Shown here: positions 17,968 to 26,753 of the stretch, in pieces
Layout of the letters: each line of letters begins with the position of its first letter
How positions within the stretch are numbered: position 1 is the first letter of the stretch
NCBI GenBank assembly: GCA_018658305.1
Contig: JABHVM010000003.1
Location: 1 to 38,155, forward strand
Length of the DNA: 38,155 nucleotides
DNA from: Thiotrichales bacterium
GTDB lineage: Bacteria; Pseudomonadota; Gammaproteobacteria; GCF-002020875
Direction: 5' to 3'
Program-made: the position numbers and the translations under genes
Notes under the pieces: generated by a model
The model's database searches: none
Told to the model about the DNA's origin: nothing
Seen by the model: only the letters and a program-made list of their open reading frames with translations

Positions 17968-18294
17968 ATGGCTATAAAAATTACCGCGGTAAAAGAGGCT
18001 TTCACTAAAGCTCAAACAGTAACAGAGATTTCTGAGAACACTGGTCTATCTAAGAAAGCTGTAACAGATGTTATTAATGGACTTGGAATTATTATTGAGC
18101 GTCATATTAAACCACGCTCTGTAGGTCGCTTTGCTCTTCCAGGCATAATGACAATCAAACGCTACAAAAAGAAAGCCACTAAATCGCGCGTAGGTCGTAA
18201 CCCACAGACTGGAGAGGAGATCACCATCTCAGCTAAGCCAGCTCATAATGCTCTAAAAATTACTGCAGCAAAAGCACTTAAAGACATTTTGTAA
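17968..18294 (+). CDS. HU/IHF-family DNA-binding protein
   Basis: 108 aa. EISENTGLSKKAVTDVINGLGIIIERHI, SVGRFALPGIMTIKRYKKKATKSRVGRNPQTGEEITI; AGGAGAGGG RBS. Confidence 0.88.
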   Translation: MAIKITAVKEAFTKAQTVTEISENTGLSKKAVTDVINGLGIIIERHIKPRSVGRFALPGIMTIKRYKKKATKSRVGRNPQTGEEITISAKPAHNALKITAAKALKDIL

Positions 18295-18314
18295 AATTAG
18301 ACATTAATGTAGAT

Positions 18315-18342
18315 AAAAAAACCCGCAGCTGCGGGTTTTTTT
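18315..18342. terminator. Bidirectional Rho-independent terminator
   Basis: AAAAAAA-CCCGCAGCTGCGGG-TTTTTTT, a perfect palindrome immediately downstream of the HU-like gene. Confidence 0.92.
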
Positions 18343-18361
18343 AGGAGTACAATTCGGAGCT

Positions 18362-18925
18362 ATGGAAAGATTTTTATTTATATACAACCTACTTGCTGCC
18401 CTTAGTGATGGACGGCTATTTCGTAGTCTATTCTCTACTCTACTAAGAGTTCTATCTGTTGCACTTATTATATATCTAATAGGGGATACTATAGAGAGAT
18501 GGCAAGAGATATATTACGGTAATGAGATAACCACACTATTCATTGGTGAGATGATTCGCATCCTATCTGGATATGCCGTTATTCACCTAATGCTATTAAG
18601 AGCCGCGGAGATTCACACCCTCTCCAACCCTCTCTATACTCTATCTGAAGTGATAACCGTAATAATCAGACTCAGCGGTGAACTCCTATTTATAATAACC
18701 CTAAGCATCACTATAACGACTACCCTTCAACTATTAGGGTTAAATGTTCAACTTCTCATTCCTGAGTTAGCAAAAATTATCAGCCCTCTCCTAGAGCATA
18801 AAAGTGCACTATGGATTGGAGTAGCTGGAACTGGGCTTAGTTTACTCTTTCTTGTTGCTGGTCACTTTGCTAGTGAATTACTAGAGATGATTTTACGACT
18901 CTCTAGAAATTCCGAACCGAGATAA
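18362..18925 (+). CDS. Hypothetical membrane protein
   Basis: 187 aa ORF with about 4 hydrophobic segments, followed by an end-to-end dnaQ on the other strand; no recognised family. Confidence 0.65.
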   Translation: MERFLFIYNLLAALSDGRLFRSLFSTLLRVLSVALIIYLIGDTIERWQEIYYGNEITTLFIGEMIRILSGYAVIHLMLLRAAEIHTLSNPLYTLSEVITVIIRLSGELLFIITLSITITTTLQLLGLNVQLLIPELAKIISPLLEHKSALWIGVAGTGLSLLFLVAGHFASELLEMILRLSRNSEPR

Positions 18926-18947
18926 GAGATCTTTAGCAGCCCTAATG

Positions 18948-19619
18948 TTATAAACTTATTTTCTCAATATAGGAGTTGTGCGCGGCAAGTTCCGCTACAG
19001 TTGCTTTGATAACTGGCAGAGGGGTTCTTGTTTTAGCAAACATCTTAATAGGCTCCACTCCACCACTATCCGCATTACCATCAAAATCTAATCCAGCTTG
19101 TCCTCCAGTCATACTAAGATATACTTCCGCTAGAATCTCCGAGTCGAGGAGAGCTCCATGCAGAGTGCGTTGTGAGTTATCTATATCTAAGCGCCGACAT
19201 ATAGCATCAAGATTATTTTTCTGCCCTGGATACTGTCTACGCGCCATCTGTAAACTATCTGTTATTTCGCAAATAGATTCCAATGGTGGTAGACCTATAT
19301 TCATAAGTTTAAACTCATGATTAAGAAAACCGACATCAAATGGAGCATTGTGAATAATCAGCTCTGCACCTCGCACATACTCAATAAAGTCTTCCACCAC
19401 CTCTGCAAAGCGAGGTTTATCTGCAAGGAACTTATTAGTTATGCCATGCACCTCCATTGCTCCAGCATCTACTTCTCGTTCAGGGTTGATATATTGGTGG
19501 TAGTGGTTATCACTCAATCTGCGATCGATCATCTCCACACAACCAATCTCAATTACTCTATGCCCCTGCTTGGGTTCAAGACCTGTAGTCTCAGTATCTA
19601 ATACAATCTGTCTACTCAT
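18948..19619 (-). CDS. dnaQ: DNA polymerase III epsilon subunit
   Basis: RQIVLDTETTGLEPKQGHRVIEIGCVEM, VHGITNKFLADKPRF, IIHNAPFDVGFLNHE, LDAICRRLDIDNSQRTLHGALLDSEILAEVYL. Confidence 0.97.
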   Translation of the reverse strand: MSRQIVLDTETTGLEPKQGHRVIEIGCVEMIDRRLSDNHYHQYINPEREVDAGAMEVHGITNKFLADKPRFAEVVEDFIEYVRGAELIIHNAPFDVGFLNHEFKLMNIGLPPLESICEITDSLQMARRQYPGQKNNLDAICRRLDIDNSQRTLHGALLDSEILAEVYLSMTGGQAGLDFDGNADSGGVEPIKMFAKTRTPLPVIKATVAELAAHNSYIEKISL

Positions 19620-19625
19620 ATTGAT

Positions 19626-20075
19626 CTACTCACTCATATTCACCGTATCCATACCGCGATTAGCAAGCTCATCGGCGATCTCATTCTCTCTATGCCCACT
19701 ATGTCCCTTTATCCAAGCCCACTCAATATCATACCTCTGCACCAACAGATCTAACTCTTTCCAGAGATCAGAATTTTTAACTGGTTTTCTTGCTGCAGTA
19801 CGCCATCCATTTTTTTTCCAGTTATGAATCCACTTGGTAATTCCATCTTTCACATATTTAGAGTCAGTAGTTATACGCAGAGGTCTATCTCTAGTTATAG
19901 CCTCTAAGGCACGAATAACTGCAGTTAACTCCATTCTATTATTAGTTGACTCCTCTTCCCCACCAAACAGCTCCCTCTCCACAGACCCATAACGCAAAAG
20001 AGCTCCCCATCCTCCTACACCAGGATTGCCACGACAACCTCCATCTGTAAATATCTCTAAAATTTTACTACTCAT
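19626..20075 (-). CDS. rnhA: Ribonuclease HI
   Basis: [85 protein letters not shown]. Confidence 0.97.
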   Translation of the reverse strand: MSSKILEIFTDGGCRGNPGVGGWGALLRYGSVERELFGGEEESTNNRMELTAVIRALEAITRDRPLRITTDSKYVKDGITKWIHNWKKNGWRTAARKPVKNSDLWKELDLLVQRYDIEWAWIKGHSGHRENEIADELANRGMDTVNMSE

Positions 20076-20739
20076 CAGTAACTACCTCTCTATTCATAAC
20101 TCCACCAGTTAAAACTGACGCCTGCCTTCTCCAGAGTGGACGCACTGGGGTTAACGGATGGGTGCGCCTTTTTGCAACTAACTGATAGGATCCTATTTTA
20201 AGTCTAGATAATAGTGGAAGTTGACGCTCGGAAATAATTTCAAAACCTAGTAGAGTTAACCAATCGCTGAGTACAGATAGAGAGAGGTAACGCCAAGGAT
20301 TTAATCTATTGCGTAGAGTCAACATACTCCAAGGAGAGAATCCATAAATTATAAGATCTCCATCTTCATTCAATACTCTAGTAACCTCTCGCAATAGATG
20401 GTGCGGGTCATCAGAAAACTCCAATATATGTGGCAAGATCACCGCTGAAAGTGATTCAGTAGCTATAGGAAGAAGTTCTGCATCCCCATCCAGCACAGCT
20501 AAACTCCGTTTATCAGTTCGTCTAGTCTCCATTATAAAAGGGTGATAGAGCTCTGTTGCATCCTCTGCAAAATTCACCTCTGCCATTCCGATCTGAAGCA
20601 GATGAACGCCATATACTTTTTTTAGAGCATCCCGATTCCACTCTCGCTCCTGTTTAATAAGAGTCTCCCCAGCTACTGAGTTGAACCACTCTTCAAGGCA
20701 CTCTCCTTTATTTATATCTGAAATAACTTTCTTCTTCAT
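20068..20739 (-). CDS. SAM-dependent methyltransferase (YafS-like)
   Basis: Class I methyltransferase-like: [41 protein letters not shown]; adjacent to rnhA/dnaQ and divergent from mltD as in other gammaproteobacteria. Confidence 0.85.
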   Translation of the reverse strand: MKKKVISDINKGECLEEWFNSVAGETLIKQEREWNRDALKKVYGVHLLQIGMAEVNFAEDATELYHPFIMETRRTDKRSLAVLDGDAELLPIATESLSAVILPHILEFSDDPHHLLREVTRVLNEDGDLIIYGFSPWSMLTLRNRLNPWRYLSLSVLSDWLTLLGFEIISERQLPLLSRLKIGSYQLVAKRRTHPLTPVRPLWRRQASVLTGGVMNREVVTDE

Positions 20740-20760
20740 GTTCGGTATAATAACCCAATT

Positions 20761-22149
20761 ATGGCTACCACTCATCCAAAACTAACAATTAGTTCACTTC
20801 TAATCTTTCTTATATCCACAACATTTCATATAAATGTCGTAGCAACAATAGTAGAAACTGTTCCAGAAATTATCCCAGATAGTGTAGATAACTCAATCTG
20901 GAGTGAAATAGTAGAAGGATTTGCTATAGAGGAGCGCAACGATTCGCGTATTCAGGAACATATTCTCTGGTTTAAAAAAAATCCTGAGTATCTAACTCGC
21001 TCCCTAAATAGATCTAAGCCCTACCTCTACCATATTGTAAAAGAAGCTAAAAGACGCAAAATGCCTTTAGAACTTGCGCTCCTTCCTGTTGTTGAGAGCG
21101 CTTTCCAGACTCACGCTTACTCGCCTGGCAATGCAGCTGGGCTCTGGCAATTTATTCCAGCTACAGGTAAAGCGTATGGACTTGAACAGAGCTGGTGGAT
21201 AGATGAGCGCTACTCACCACTCAAAGCGACAAACTCTGCACTATATTTTCTAACTGATATGGCACGAACATTTGATGGAGATTGGATGCTCGCCCTATCT
21301 GCATACAATGCAGGGGCTGGAAATGTACGCAAAGCTATCCGTAAATTTAGGGAAGCAGAAGAGGCAAAAAATAAGATTAAAGACAAAAACTCAAAGACTA
21401 ATAACAGAGATTTAAAAGTTAAATTTTGGGATTTAGATCTTCCAACCGAAACAAAAAAATATGTCCCTCGTCTACTTGCACTAGCTCATTTTATAGAGAG
21501 AGCAGATGAATACAACTTCTCACTTCCAGAGATTCCAAACCGAGAGCTAACCACCACTACCACACTTAGAGAGCAGCTTGATATAGCCTCTATAGCAGAC
21601 TACTCTGGACTACCTCTAAAAGATATCTACCAATTTAATGCTGGACTTAATCAGTGGGCAACCCCACCAAAAGAGAGATTTAAATTACTACTCCCAACTA
21701 CTCACGTTAATAAATTTAGAGATAACTTAAAAAAAAGAGGAGCCGGAAGTAGAACTCTCTGGATAAGACATCTAATTAAGAGTGGCGACACCCTTGGAGC
21801 GATAGCTCTAAAATATAAAAGTAGTGTCCAGTTAATTAAAAATCAAAACAGAATTAAAGATGACAAAATAGTTGCTGGTAAAAAGTTAACCATCCCCATA
21901 CCATTGCGTTCACTAAAACGCTACACCCATCCAACTCCAACAAAAGTTAGACCAACTTTTCTAACCAAAATGGCAAGCCAGACCATTCGCTACAGAGTAC
22001 GCAAAGGTGATACTCTAAGTGAGATAGCTCATCGTTTCAATATCCCGACCAGAGAACTTATGAAACAGAATAGACTTATATTAGGTGATATTTTAAACAT
22101 AGATGACAAACTAAATATACACCTTGATCCAAAGAAACATAAACAGTAA
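20761..22149 (+). CDS. mltD: Membrane-bound lytic murein transglycosylase D with LysM repeats
   Basis: LPLELALLPVVESAFQTHAYSPGNAAGLWQFIPATGKAYGL, MLALSAYNAGAGNVRKAI; LysM-like IKSGDTLGAIALKY and VRKGDTLSEIAHRFNI. Confidence 0.93.
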   Translation: MATTHPKLTISSLLIFLISTTFHINVVATIVETVPEIIPDSVDNSIWSEIVEGFAIEERNDSRIQEHILWFKKNPEYLTRSLNRSKPYLYHIVKEAKRRKMPLELALLPVVESAFQTHAYSPGNAAGLWQFIPATGKAYGLEQSWWIDERYSPLKATNSALYFLTDMARTFDGDWMLALSAYNAGAGNVRKAIRKFREAEEAKNKIKDKNSKTNNRDLKVKFWDLDLPTETKKYVPRLLALAHFIERADEYNFSLPEIPNRELTTTTTLREQLDIASIADYSGLPLKDIYQFNAGLNQWATPPKERFKLLLPTTHVNKFRDNLKKRGAGSRTLWIRHLIKSGDTLGAIALKYKSSVQLIKNQNRIKDDKIVAGKKLTIPIPLRSLKRYTHPTPTKVRPTFLTKMASQTIRYRVRKGDTLSEIAHRFNIPTRELMKQNRLILGDILNIDDKLNIHLDPKKHKQ

Positions 22150-22164
22150 AACGAAAGAGTAATC

Positions 22165-23073
22165 ATGTTTAAAAATTTAATAAAACCTATAAGCGTAGCC
22201 GTAACTAATAAAGTTTTAGACCTACTCTTTATTGCTCCTATAGCACTACTACCACACCATCTCTTATCTAGAGTTATCCACCGCATAACCCGTTCTACCA
22301 ATAGAACCATCTCTCAGTTCCTTATTAGCAAAGTATGCCGCGCTTATAATATAGACCTATCTATAGCCAAAGAGTCAGATCCAAAACAGTACCTCTCCTT
22401 TAACCTCTTTTTTACTCGTCAACTAAAGATAGATGCTCGCCCTATCACAGCAACTATAGATGCAGTAATAAGTCCAGTTGATGGTGCAGTTAGTCAGTGT
22501 GGAAAAATCCACAAGGAGTCTATCTTGCAAGCTAAAGGGCATAACTTTAGTCTAACTACTCTGTTAGGAGGAGTTGCAGAGCGGGCTACCCAATTTAACA
22601 ACGGTCTCTTCTCAACTATATATCTCTCTCCAAAAGATTACCACCGTATTCATATGCCTCTTGATGGAACTCTAAAAGAGATGGTCTATATTCCAGGAAG
22701 ACTCTATCCAGTCAATAATCCATCTGCTAGAACTGTACCAGGACTATTTGCACGCAACGAACGGGTTGCTGTAATCTTTGATACAGAGGCTGGACCAATG
22801 GCAATGGTGCTAGTTGGCGCGCTCTTTGTGGGAAGTATTGAGACCGTATGGGCTGGTGAAATCACCCCGCCACAAAGAGGATTTGTCCACTACTGGAGGT
22901 ATAGTGGAGATAGTGCCTTAACTCTCAAGAAGGGAGAGGAGATGGGACGATTCAATATGGGCTCAACTGTGATCCTCCTCTTTGGAGAGAGTGCAGTAAA
23001 ATTTAAGCAAGAGCTTAAAACTGGAGCAGAGCTTAAAATGGGTAAACAGATTGGAACTATGCAACCTCTATAG
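22165..23073 (+). CDS. psd: Phosphatidylserine decarboxylase proenzyme
   Basis: VISPVDGAVSQCGKI, YLSPKDYHRIHMPLDGTL, FARNERVAVIFDTEAGPMAMVLVGALFVGSIETVW, cleavage-site FNMGSTVILLFG. Confidence 0.95.
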   Translation: MFKNLIKPISVAVTNKVLDLLFIAPIALLPHHLLSRVIHRITRSTNRTISQFLISKVCRAYNIDLSIAKESDPKQYLSFNLFFTRQLKIDARPITATIDAVISPVDGAVSQCGKIHKESILQAKGHNFSLTTLLGGVAERATQFNNGLFSTIYLSPKDYHRIHMPLDGTLKEMVYIPGRLYPVNNPSARTVPGLFARNERVAVIFDTEAGPMAMVLVGALFVGSIETVWAGEITPPQRGFVHYWRYSGDSALTLKKGEEMGRFNMGSTVILLFGESAVKFKQELKTGAELKMGKQIGTMQPL

Positions 23074-23974
23074 AGAACGGCATAACCTCTTGGATAGTAT
23101 CTTTGCCTTGAGATATCATCATCAATCTATCTACTCCTACAGCCACTCCTGAACACTCAGGCATTCCACTAGCTAACGCCTGCAGCAACTCTTCATCTAG
23201 TGGAACCTCATCCATATTAAGCACTCTACGCTTCTCTAGCTCCTTTTCAAAACGGGTTCGTTGCTCCTTAGCATCGGTCAACTCACGAAAGCCATTAGCG
23301 ATCTCTATCCCGTTCAACAAGAGTTCAAAACGCTCAGCAACTCGCGAATCCTCTGGACTCAATCGAGCTAATGCCGCCTGAGATGCTGGATAGTGAGTAA
23401 GAAAAATTGCAGCATGAGCAAAGCGAGGTTGGATCAGCAGAACCATAAAGTAGTCGATCCATCCATCCCAATCTAGCTCCATCTCATCTGCTGAAGGCAA
23501 CCCCATAGCCAGAGCATACTCTTTTAAAGTCTTCGCATCTGTATCAAGAAGATCTTTAACTCCGACACTCTCAAATGCCTCAGCTACCGTCATCTGCTCT
23601 ATAGATGGAATATCAACAAAGTTACTAACAAGCTCCTCAACCTCAGCCATAAGTTGTTCCATAGTAAAACCAGGACGATACCACTCAAGCAGTAAAAACT
23701 CAGCGTTATGAATAGGGCTCATCTCTTCTGCACGAAACGCTGGAGCAAGTTGATAAATAGATCCACTCCCCTCCGCAAGCAGTCTCTTCATAAAGGACTC
23801 TGGAGAGGTCTGAAGATAGTGTGCGTTAGTTGTTATGATCGACTCAATTGCAGGATCTGGAGTAGTACTAGATGAGAGTAGCGGAGTATCTACCTCTAAA
23901 ATATCTCGTTCTGAAAAAAATGCACGCAGCGCACTAATAAAAGTTGCCCGTTCTCTAAGTTGTTCCCGCTTCAT
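23057..23974 (-). CDS. epmA: EF-P--(R)-beta-lysine ligase
   Basis: Class II LysRS-like: FFSERDILEVDTPLLSSSTTPDPAIESI, LQTSPESFMKRLLAEGSGSIYQLAPAFRAEE, GVAVGVDRLMMI; lacks the anticodon-binding domain; next to efp. Confidence 0.95.
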   Translation of the reverse strand: MKREQLRERATFISALRAFFSERDILEVDTPLLSSSTTPDPAIESIITTNAHYLQTSPESFMKRLLAEGSGSIYQLAPAFRAEEMSPIHNAEFLLLEWYRPGFTMEQLMAEVEELVSNFVDIPSIEQMTVAEAFESVGVKDLLDTDAKTLKEYALAMGLPSADEMELDWDGWIDYFMVLLIQPRFAHAAIFLTHYPASQAALARLSPEDSRVAERFELLLNGIEIANGFRELTDAKEQRTRFEKELEKRRVLNMDEVPLDEELLQALASGMPECSGVAVGVDRLMMISQGKDTIQEVMPFSIEVA

Positions 23975-24012
23975 ATCCTTAACTCCTCGTCTCTAATGAC
24001 TATACTATAATT

Positions 24013-24582
24013 TTAATCCTTTACTCTTGATACATACTCACCACTTCTCGTATCAACTTTTATAACCTCACCCTCCGACACAAATAGCGGAACTCGCACC
24101 ACTGCTCCTGTCTCCAGCGTTGCTGGCTTACCTCCACCTCCTGAAGTATCCCCTCGCAGCCCTGGGTCTGTCTCTGTAATCTCTAACTCCACAAAGTTTG
24201 GCGCTGTAATTGAGATAGGATTTCCATCCCATAATGTTACTAGACAGATCTCCTGACCTTTTAGCCACTTCTCCGTATCTCCCATAGCAGCTGCATCGGC
24301 ACCAATTTGCTCAAAACTCTCTTGGTGCATAAAGTAGAATAGATCTCCGTCAGAATATGAGTACTGATACTCCTCTTCGTGAACATCGGCGCGCTCAACA
24401 GATTCTCCAGATTTAAAAGTTCGCTCTAAGACCTTACCAGCAACTAGTGATTTCAATTTAACTCTATTAAAAGCCTGACCCTTACCTGGCTTCACGATCT
24501 CATTCTCAATAATAGAACAGGGGTTCCCATCAATCATCACCTTTAGACCACCTCTAAACTCACTTGTACTTACTGTTGCCAT
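24013..24582 (-). CDS. efp: Elongation factor P
   Basis: [54 protein letters not shown]-terminal [16 protein letters not shown]. Confidence 0.97.
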   Translation of the reverse strand: MATVSTSEFRGGLKVMIDGNPCSIIENEIVKPGKGQAFNRVKLKSLVAGKVLERTFKSGESVERADVHEEEYQYSYSDGDLFYFMHQESFEQIGADAAAMGDTEKWLKGQEICLVTLWDGNPISITAPNFVELEITETDPGLRGDTSGGGGKPATLETGAVVRVPLFVSEGEVIKVDTRSGEYVSRVKD

Positions 24583-24630
24583 ACGCTTCTACCACCTTTT
24601 ATGCTTAACATTTGATAAAATAAAAACAAT

Positions 24631-25656
24631 ATGATACCTGAAACAGAGTGGCAAGAGGAGATCTCCTCATCAATCCGCAACATCGATGAGCTCGCACAAC
24701 GAGTTCAACTATCTATTGCTGATCTGGATACTAACAAACTATTATCAAACATAAATCCTGAAGATCAACATACAAAGTTCCCACTCCGTGTCACAGAGAG
24801 TTATCTGCGTAGAGTTGAAGTTGGTAACTCCAAAGATCCACTACTACTGCAGATCCTCCCAACTGCAACTGAGAACCTACACCAAACTGGCTACAGCCTC
24901 GACCCAGTTGGAGACTGTAGCGCCCAAAAACAAGATGGGGTGATCCAGAAATATCACGGACGAGCGCTGCTCATTACCACTCCAGCCTGCGCAATTCACT
25001 GTCGCTACTGTTTTAGACGGCACTATCCATATAGTGAAAACAGAATATCTGACACCAATTTAGCCGAAGCAATAGAGTGGATAAAAGAGGAAAAATCTCT
25101 GAATGAGATAATTCTAAGCGGCGGAGATCCTATGATGCTCTCAAACCAACGACTTTTCAGAGTGATTGATTCAATTGCAGAGATTCCACATATAAAAACA
25201 GTGCGCATTCACACCCGCATGCCTGTTGTACTACCTAGTCGAATAGATGATATGCTGATTGACAGACTCAGCCAACTTAATATCAACAAAGTTGTAGTGA
25301 TCCACGCCAACCACCCCAATGAAATTAATAGCGAAGTTGAGAGCGCACTATTAAGAATAAAACAGAGCGGCACCATCCTACTCAATCAGAGCGTACTATT
25401 AAAAGGAGTTAACGATAGTGCGTCAACATTAAAGCAACTTAGTCTGCGCCTATTTGATGCTGGAGTAATCCCCTACTACCTCCATACGCTAGACAGGGTC
25501 GTAGGAAGTCATCACTTTGAAGTTAGAGATGAGATTGCCGTTAAAATCATAAAAACTCTCTCCTCACAACTACCTGGATATTTAGTTCCAAAACTAGTGC
25601 GTGAAATTGAGGGAGAGAGTGAAAAGTGTGCTGTTGAGTTTAGTTTAACTCGCTAG
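24631..25656 (+). CDS. epmB: EF-P lysine 2,3-aminomutase (EF-P beta-lysylation protein)
   Basis: Radical-SAM CAIHCRYCFRRHYPY, EIILSGGDPMML, IRIHTRMPVVLPSRI, NQSVLLKGVNDS, YYLHTLDRV. Confidence 0.95.
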   Translation: MIPETEWQEEISSSIRNIDELAQRVQLSIADLDTNKLLSNINPEDQHTKFPLRVTESYLRRVEVGNSKDPLLLQILPTATENLHQTGYSLDPVGDCSAQKQDGVIQKYHGRALLITTPACAIHCRYCFRRHYPYSENRISDTNLAEAIEWIKEEKSLNEIILSGGDPMMLSNQRLFRVIDSIAEIPHIKTVRIHTRMPVVLPSRIDDMLIDRLSQLNINKVVVIHANHPNEINSEVESALLRIKQSGTILLNQSVLLKGVNDSASTLKQLSLRLFDAGVIPYYLHTLDRVVGSHHFEVRDEIAVKIIKTLSSQLPGYLVPKLVREIEGESEKCAVEFSLTR

Positions 25657-25686
25657 AAATAAGAACTCTTAATTTGTTGTCTGGTT

Positions 25687-25805
25687 TTGTTAGAGTGTTA
25701 TAGATTTTGCGCTCTCAAGAGAGCAAAACTCTACCATACGGGGATGAAGGGAGACATCTCTCGCAACACATTAGCCAACGCAAATAAATTAGAAGAGTCT
25801 AGAGG
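25687..25805 (+). pseudogene. Fragment of an IS4-type transposase
   Basis: RAKLYHTGMKGDISRNTLANANKLEESR matches the N-terminal signature of IS4-family transposases (LYH.G..G.v.R.TLa.AN). Homology stops abruptly; no DDE catalytic region follows. Confidence 0.6.
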
Positions 25806-25882
25806 CTCTATAAGCATGCAGTCGGACAAACAAAAGTCGATGATGTTGGTCGTTAGCGGAGTAAAATATAAGATCCAATAAA

Positions 25883-25914
25883 ATATGGCAAATTAGCCAT
25901 ATATAATGTATACT
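25883..25914 (+). promoter_or_regulatory. Candidate brnT promoter/operator
   Basis: Perfect inverted repeat ATATGGC-AAATTA-GCCATAT (25883-25902), overlapping TATAAT (25902-25907) and TATACT (25909-25914) -10-like hexamers just upstream of brnT. Confidence 0.55.
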
Positions 25915-25920
25915 GCCAGC

Positions 25921-26214
25921 ATGCATGATTCAAATTTTGAGTGGGATGAAGAAAAGAACCTCGAAAATGAAAGAAAGCATGGTGTTACTTTCTACGAAGC
26001 ACAACAGGCTTTTCTAGATGAAAAACGCATTATTGCAGAAGATACTGTACATAGTCAACAAGAAACCAGATATTTCTGTTTTGGTAAGAATCATGAGGGT
26101 TCAGGGATATTGACTGTCAGATTCACATATCGCCTAAACCTTATACGAATTATAGGTGCAGGTTACTGGAGAAAAGGTAAAAAAATCTATGAGCAAAACA
26201 ATTCAATACACTGA
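25921..26214 (+). CDS. brnT: BrnT-family toxin (type II toxin-antitoxin)
   Basis: FEWDEEKNLENERKHGVTFYEAQQAFLD...ETRYFCFGKNHEGSGILTVRFTYRLNLIRIIGAGYWRKGKKIYEQ is characteristic of BrnT. Alternative upstream start at 25906. Confidence 0.9.
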   Translation: MHDSNFEWDEEKNLENERKHGVTFYEAQQAFLDEKRIIAEDTVHSQQETRYFCFGKNHEGSGILTVRFTYRLNLIRIIGAGYWRKGKKIYEQNNSIH

Positions 26215-26422
26215 TGAGCCTTTAGGTGAAGTTAAGTTGGTTTCTGACTTTCTACCTTCTCCCGAGCAATTGGCTCTAAAAAATAGGCATACTAAAATTA
26301 CGATCTCGTTAAGCTCAGAGAGTATTGCATATTTCAAAGAAGTAGCTAAAGAGCATCATATGCAATATCAGAGAATGATTCGGCAGTTACTAGATAATTA
26401 TGTTGCACAACATAAAAAATGA
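26189..26422 (+). CDS. brnA: BrnA/CopG-type antitoxin
   Basis: ATG at 26189 (MSKTIQYTDEPLGEVKLVSDFLPSPEQLAL...TKITISLSSESIAYFKEVAKEHHMQYQRMIRQLLDNYVAQHKK); RHH-type C-terminus; overlaps the 3' end of brnT. Confidence 0.85.
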   Translation: MSKTIQYTDEPLGEVKLVSDFLPSPEQLALKNRHTKITISLSSESIAYFKEVAKEHHMQYQRMIRQLLDNYVAQHKK

Positions 26423-26733
26423 ATATTGATAATATACAAAAACAGCTCTCAGAATTTGCCGATGCACGCAACTGGGATCAGTTTCACAACCCTAAAAATT
26501 TGGCGATGGCGTTATCAGTGGAGGCATCAGAGCTGGTTGAGATTTTTCAATGGCTAACACCTGAGCAGGCTGAAGCGATTATGAGCTCTGCTGAGAATGA
26601 ACATGTCAAAGAGGAGATGGCAGACATTATGATTTATCTAATACGCATGGCTGACAAGCTCAATATTGATCTTGAAAAAGCTGTTGCAGACAAGATTATT
26701 AAGAATGGTAAAAAACATCCTGCAAAGAGTTGA
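26419..26733 (+). CDS. MazG-like nucleotide pyrophosphohydrolase
   Basis: FADARNWDQFHNPKNLAMALSVEASELVEIFQWL...EEMADIMIYLIRMADKLNIDLEKAVADKIIKNGKKHP: MazG EExx...ExxD metal-binding motifs. Confidence 0.93.
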   Translation: MNIDNIQKQLSEFADARNWDQFHNPKNLAMALSVEASELVEIFQWLTPEQAEAIMSSAENEHVKEEMADIMIYLIRMADKLNIDLEKAVADKIIKNGKKHPAKS

Positions 26734-26753
26734 GTATCATATAAGCAATCTAA

